Source: Firmicutes bacterium ADurb.Bin080 (lineage in GTDB: Bacteria; Bacillota; Clostridia; Christensenellales; DTU072). Taken from it: a stretch of DNA of 35,582 nucleotides. Shown piece by piece: positions 35,226 to 35,582 of this stretch. A program made the position numbers and the translations under genes. The DNA is taken from contig MWEH01000133.1 of assembly GCA_002070965.1 (NCBI GenBank), positions 1 to 35,582 on the forward strand. The letters run 5' to 3'. Under the pieces are notes generated by a model. That model did no database searches. It saw only the letters and a list, made by a program, of their open reading frames with translations, and was not told where the DNA came from. Position 1 is the stretch's first letter. The number at the start of each line of letters is the position of its first letter.

Positions 35226-35582
35226 ATTCCTACTTCATAGACTTCGTATTCTCCATCTCCATAGGCGTAACTTCCTGTAGTCCCTACAGTAGTATTCTTT
35301 TTTAAGTACTCAATAATCTAAGCCCCTCATTTAATATGTTCATAGCTGCATTATCATCTCTTCCGTGAATAGTGTGGCATTCAGGACATTCCCATTTTCT
35401 GATAGACAACTTTTTAACTCCTTCATTTTTATACCCACATACGCTACATAATTGACTACTTGCAAAATACGAATCAATCTGTAGAACAATTTTATCATTC
35501 CAAGCAGCTTTATATTGTAATTGTCTAACAAACTCACCCCAAGAAACATCATTAATAGATTTTGCTAAGTTATGATTCTTAA
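35213..35582 (-). pseudogene. tnpB: TnpB RNA-guided nuclease, C-terminal part, frameshifted near the end
   Basis: The gene enters from the right edge. The visible frame gives 92 residues before TAA at 35304-35302. It contains the zinc-ribbon cysteines CSVC...CPEC and the last RuvC motif GRDDNAAMNIL, with its catalytic Asp retained. A tail typical of TnpB, TVGTTGSYAYGDGEYEVYEV, follows in a different frame and ends at TAG 35215-35213 inside the right-end hairpin. A one-base change in the ACTTAAAAAAG tract near 35300 therefore truncates the protein by about 30 residues. The nuclease core seen here is intact, so activity cannot be ruled out. Confidence 0.82.

Noticed and set aside
35340..35552. 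70-codon minus-strand open frame at the right edge
   Set aside because: It is an alternative frame of the tnpB sequence. The other frame carries the recognisable zinc-ribbon and RuvC motifs.

Overview
The window looks like a chromosomal segment of an AT-rich, Gram-positive-type anaerobe, most likely a clostridial or related Bacillota lineage. This rests on strong GGAGG ribosome sites, consensus sigma-A promoters, the two-subunit glycine decarboxylase typical of Firmicutes, several lipoboxed surface lipoproteins, TTG/GTG starts, and a ferredoxin-ASKHA protein of the kind found in anaerobes. The species cannot be named from the sequence alone.

Left half (391-21555, minus strand): two enormous lipoprotein genes lie head-to-tail. 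The upstream one encodes 3165 aa and the downstream one 3823 aa. Each has a lipoprotein signal peptide, a similar N-terminal region of about 770-870 aa, and a long chain of Ig-like (Big_4-type) modules. Marker motifs occur in the same order in both, so the pair looks like an old whole-gene tandem duplication, not two unrelated repeat proteins. The downstream copy also carries MBG-type modules and a C-terminal right-handed beta-helix that the upstream copy lacks. A polypurine leader built of 41-bp tandem repeats separates them.

Middle (21556-28923): a repeat-rich intergenic stretch; a plus-strand DUF5698/DUF2179 membrane protein behind a perfect consensus promoter; a third lipoprotein (856 aa) with its own consensus promoter and terminator; a [2Fe-2S]-ASKHA (RACo/DUF4445-like) activase; and, divergently, a two-domain DUF1508 (YegP-like) protein with a clear terminator.

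Right part (29085-33576): a minus-strand glycine cleavage cluster, gcvT-gcvH-gcvPA-gcvPB, behind one promoter. It encodes the T, H and both P subunits; the L protein (dihydrolipoamide dehydrogenase) is not in the window. The activase may belong to the same one-carbon metabolism, but no corrinoid partner is visible.

Edges: an AAA_14/DUF4143 ATPase (33699-34895) is preceded by a palindrome over its promoter and by three 41-bp direct repeats, each with a conserved dyad. The window is bounded by IS200/IS605 pieces on the minus strand: a tnpA start with an in-frame stop at the left, and a frameshifted tnpB C-terminus with its right-end hairpin at the right.

The strongest candidate for something undescribed is the tandem giant-lipoprotein locus together with its repeat-built leader.
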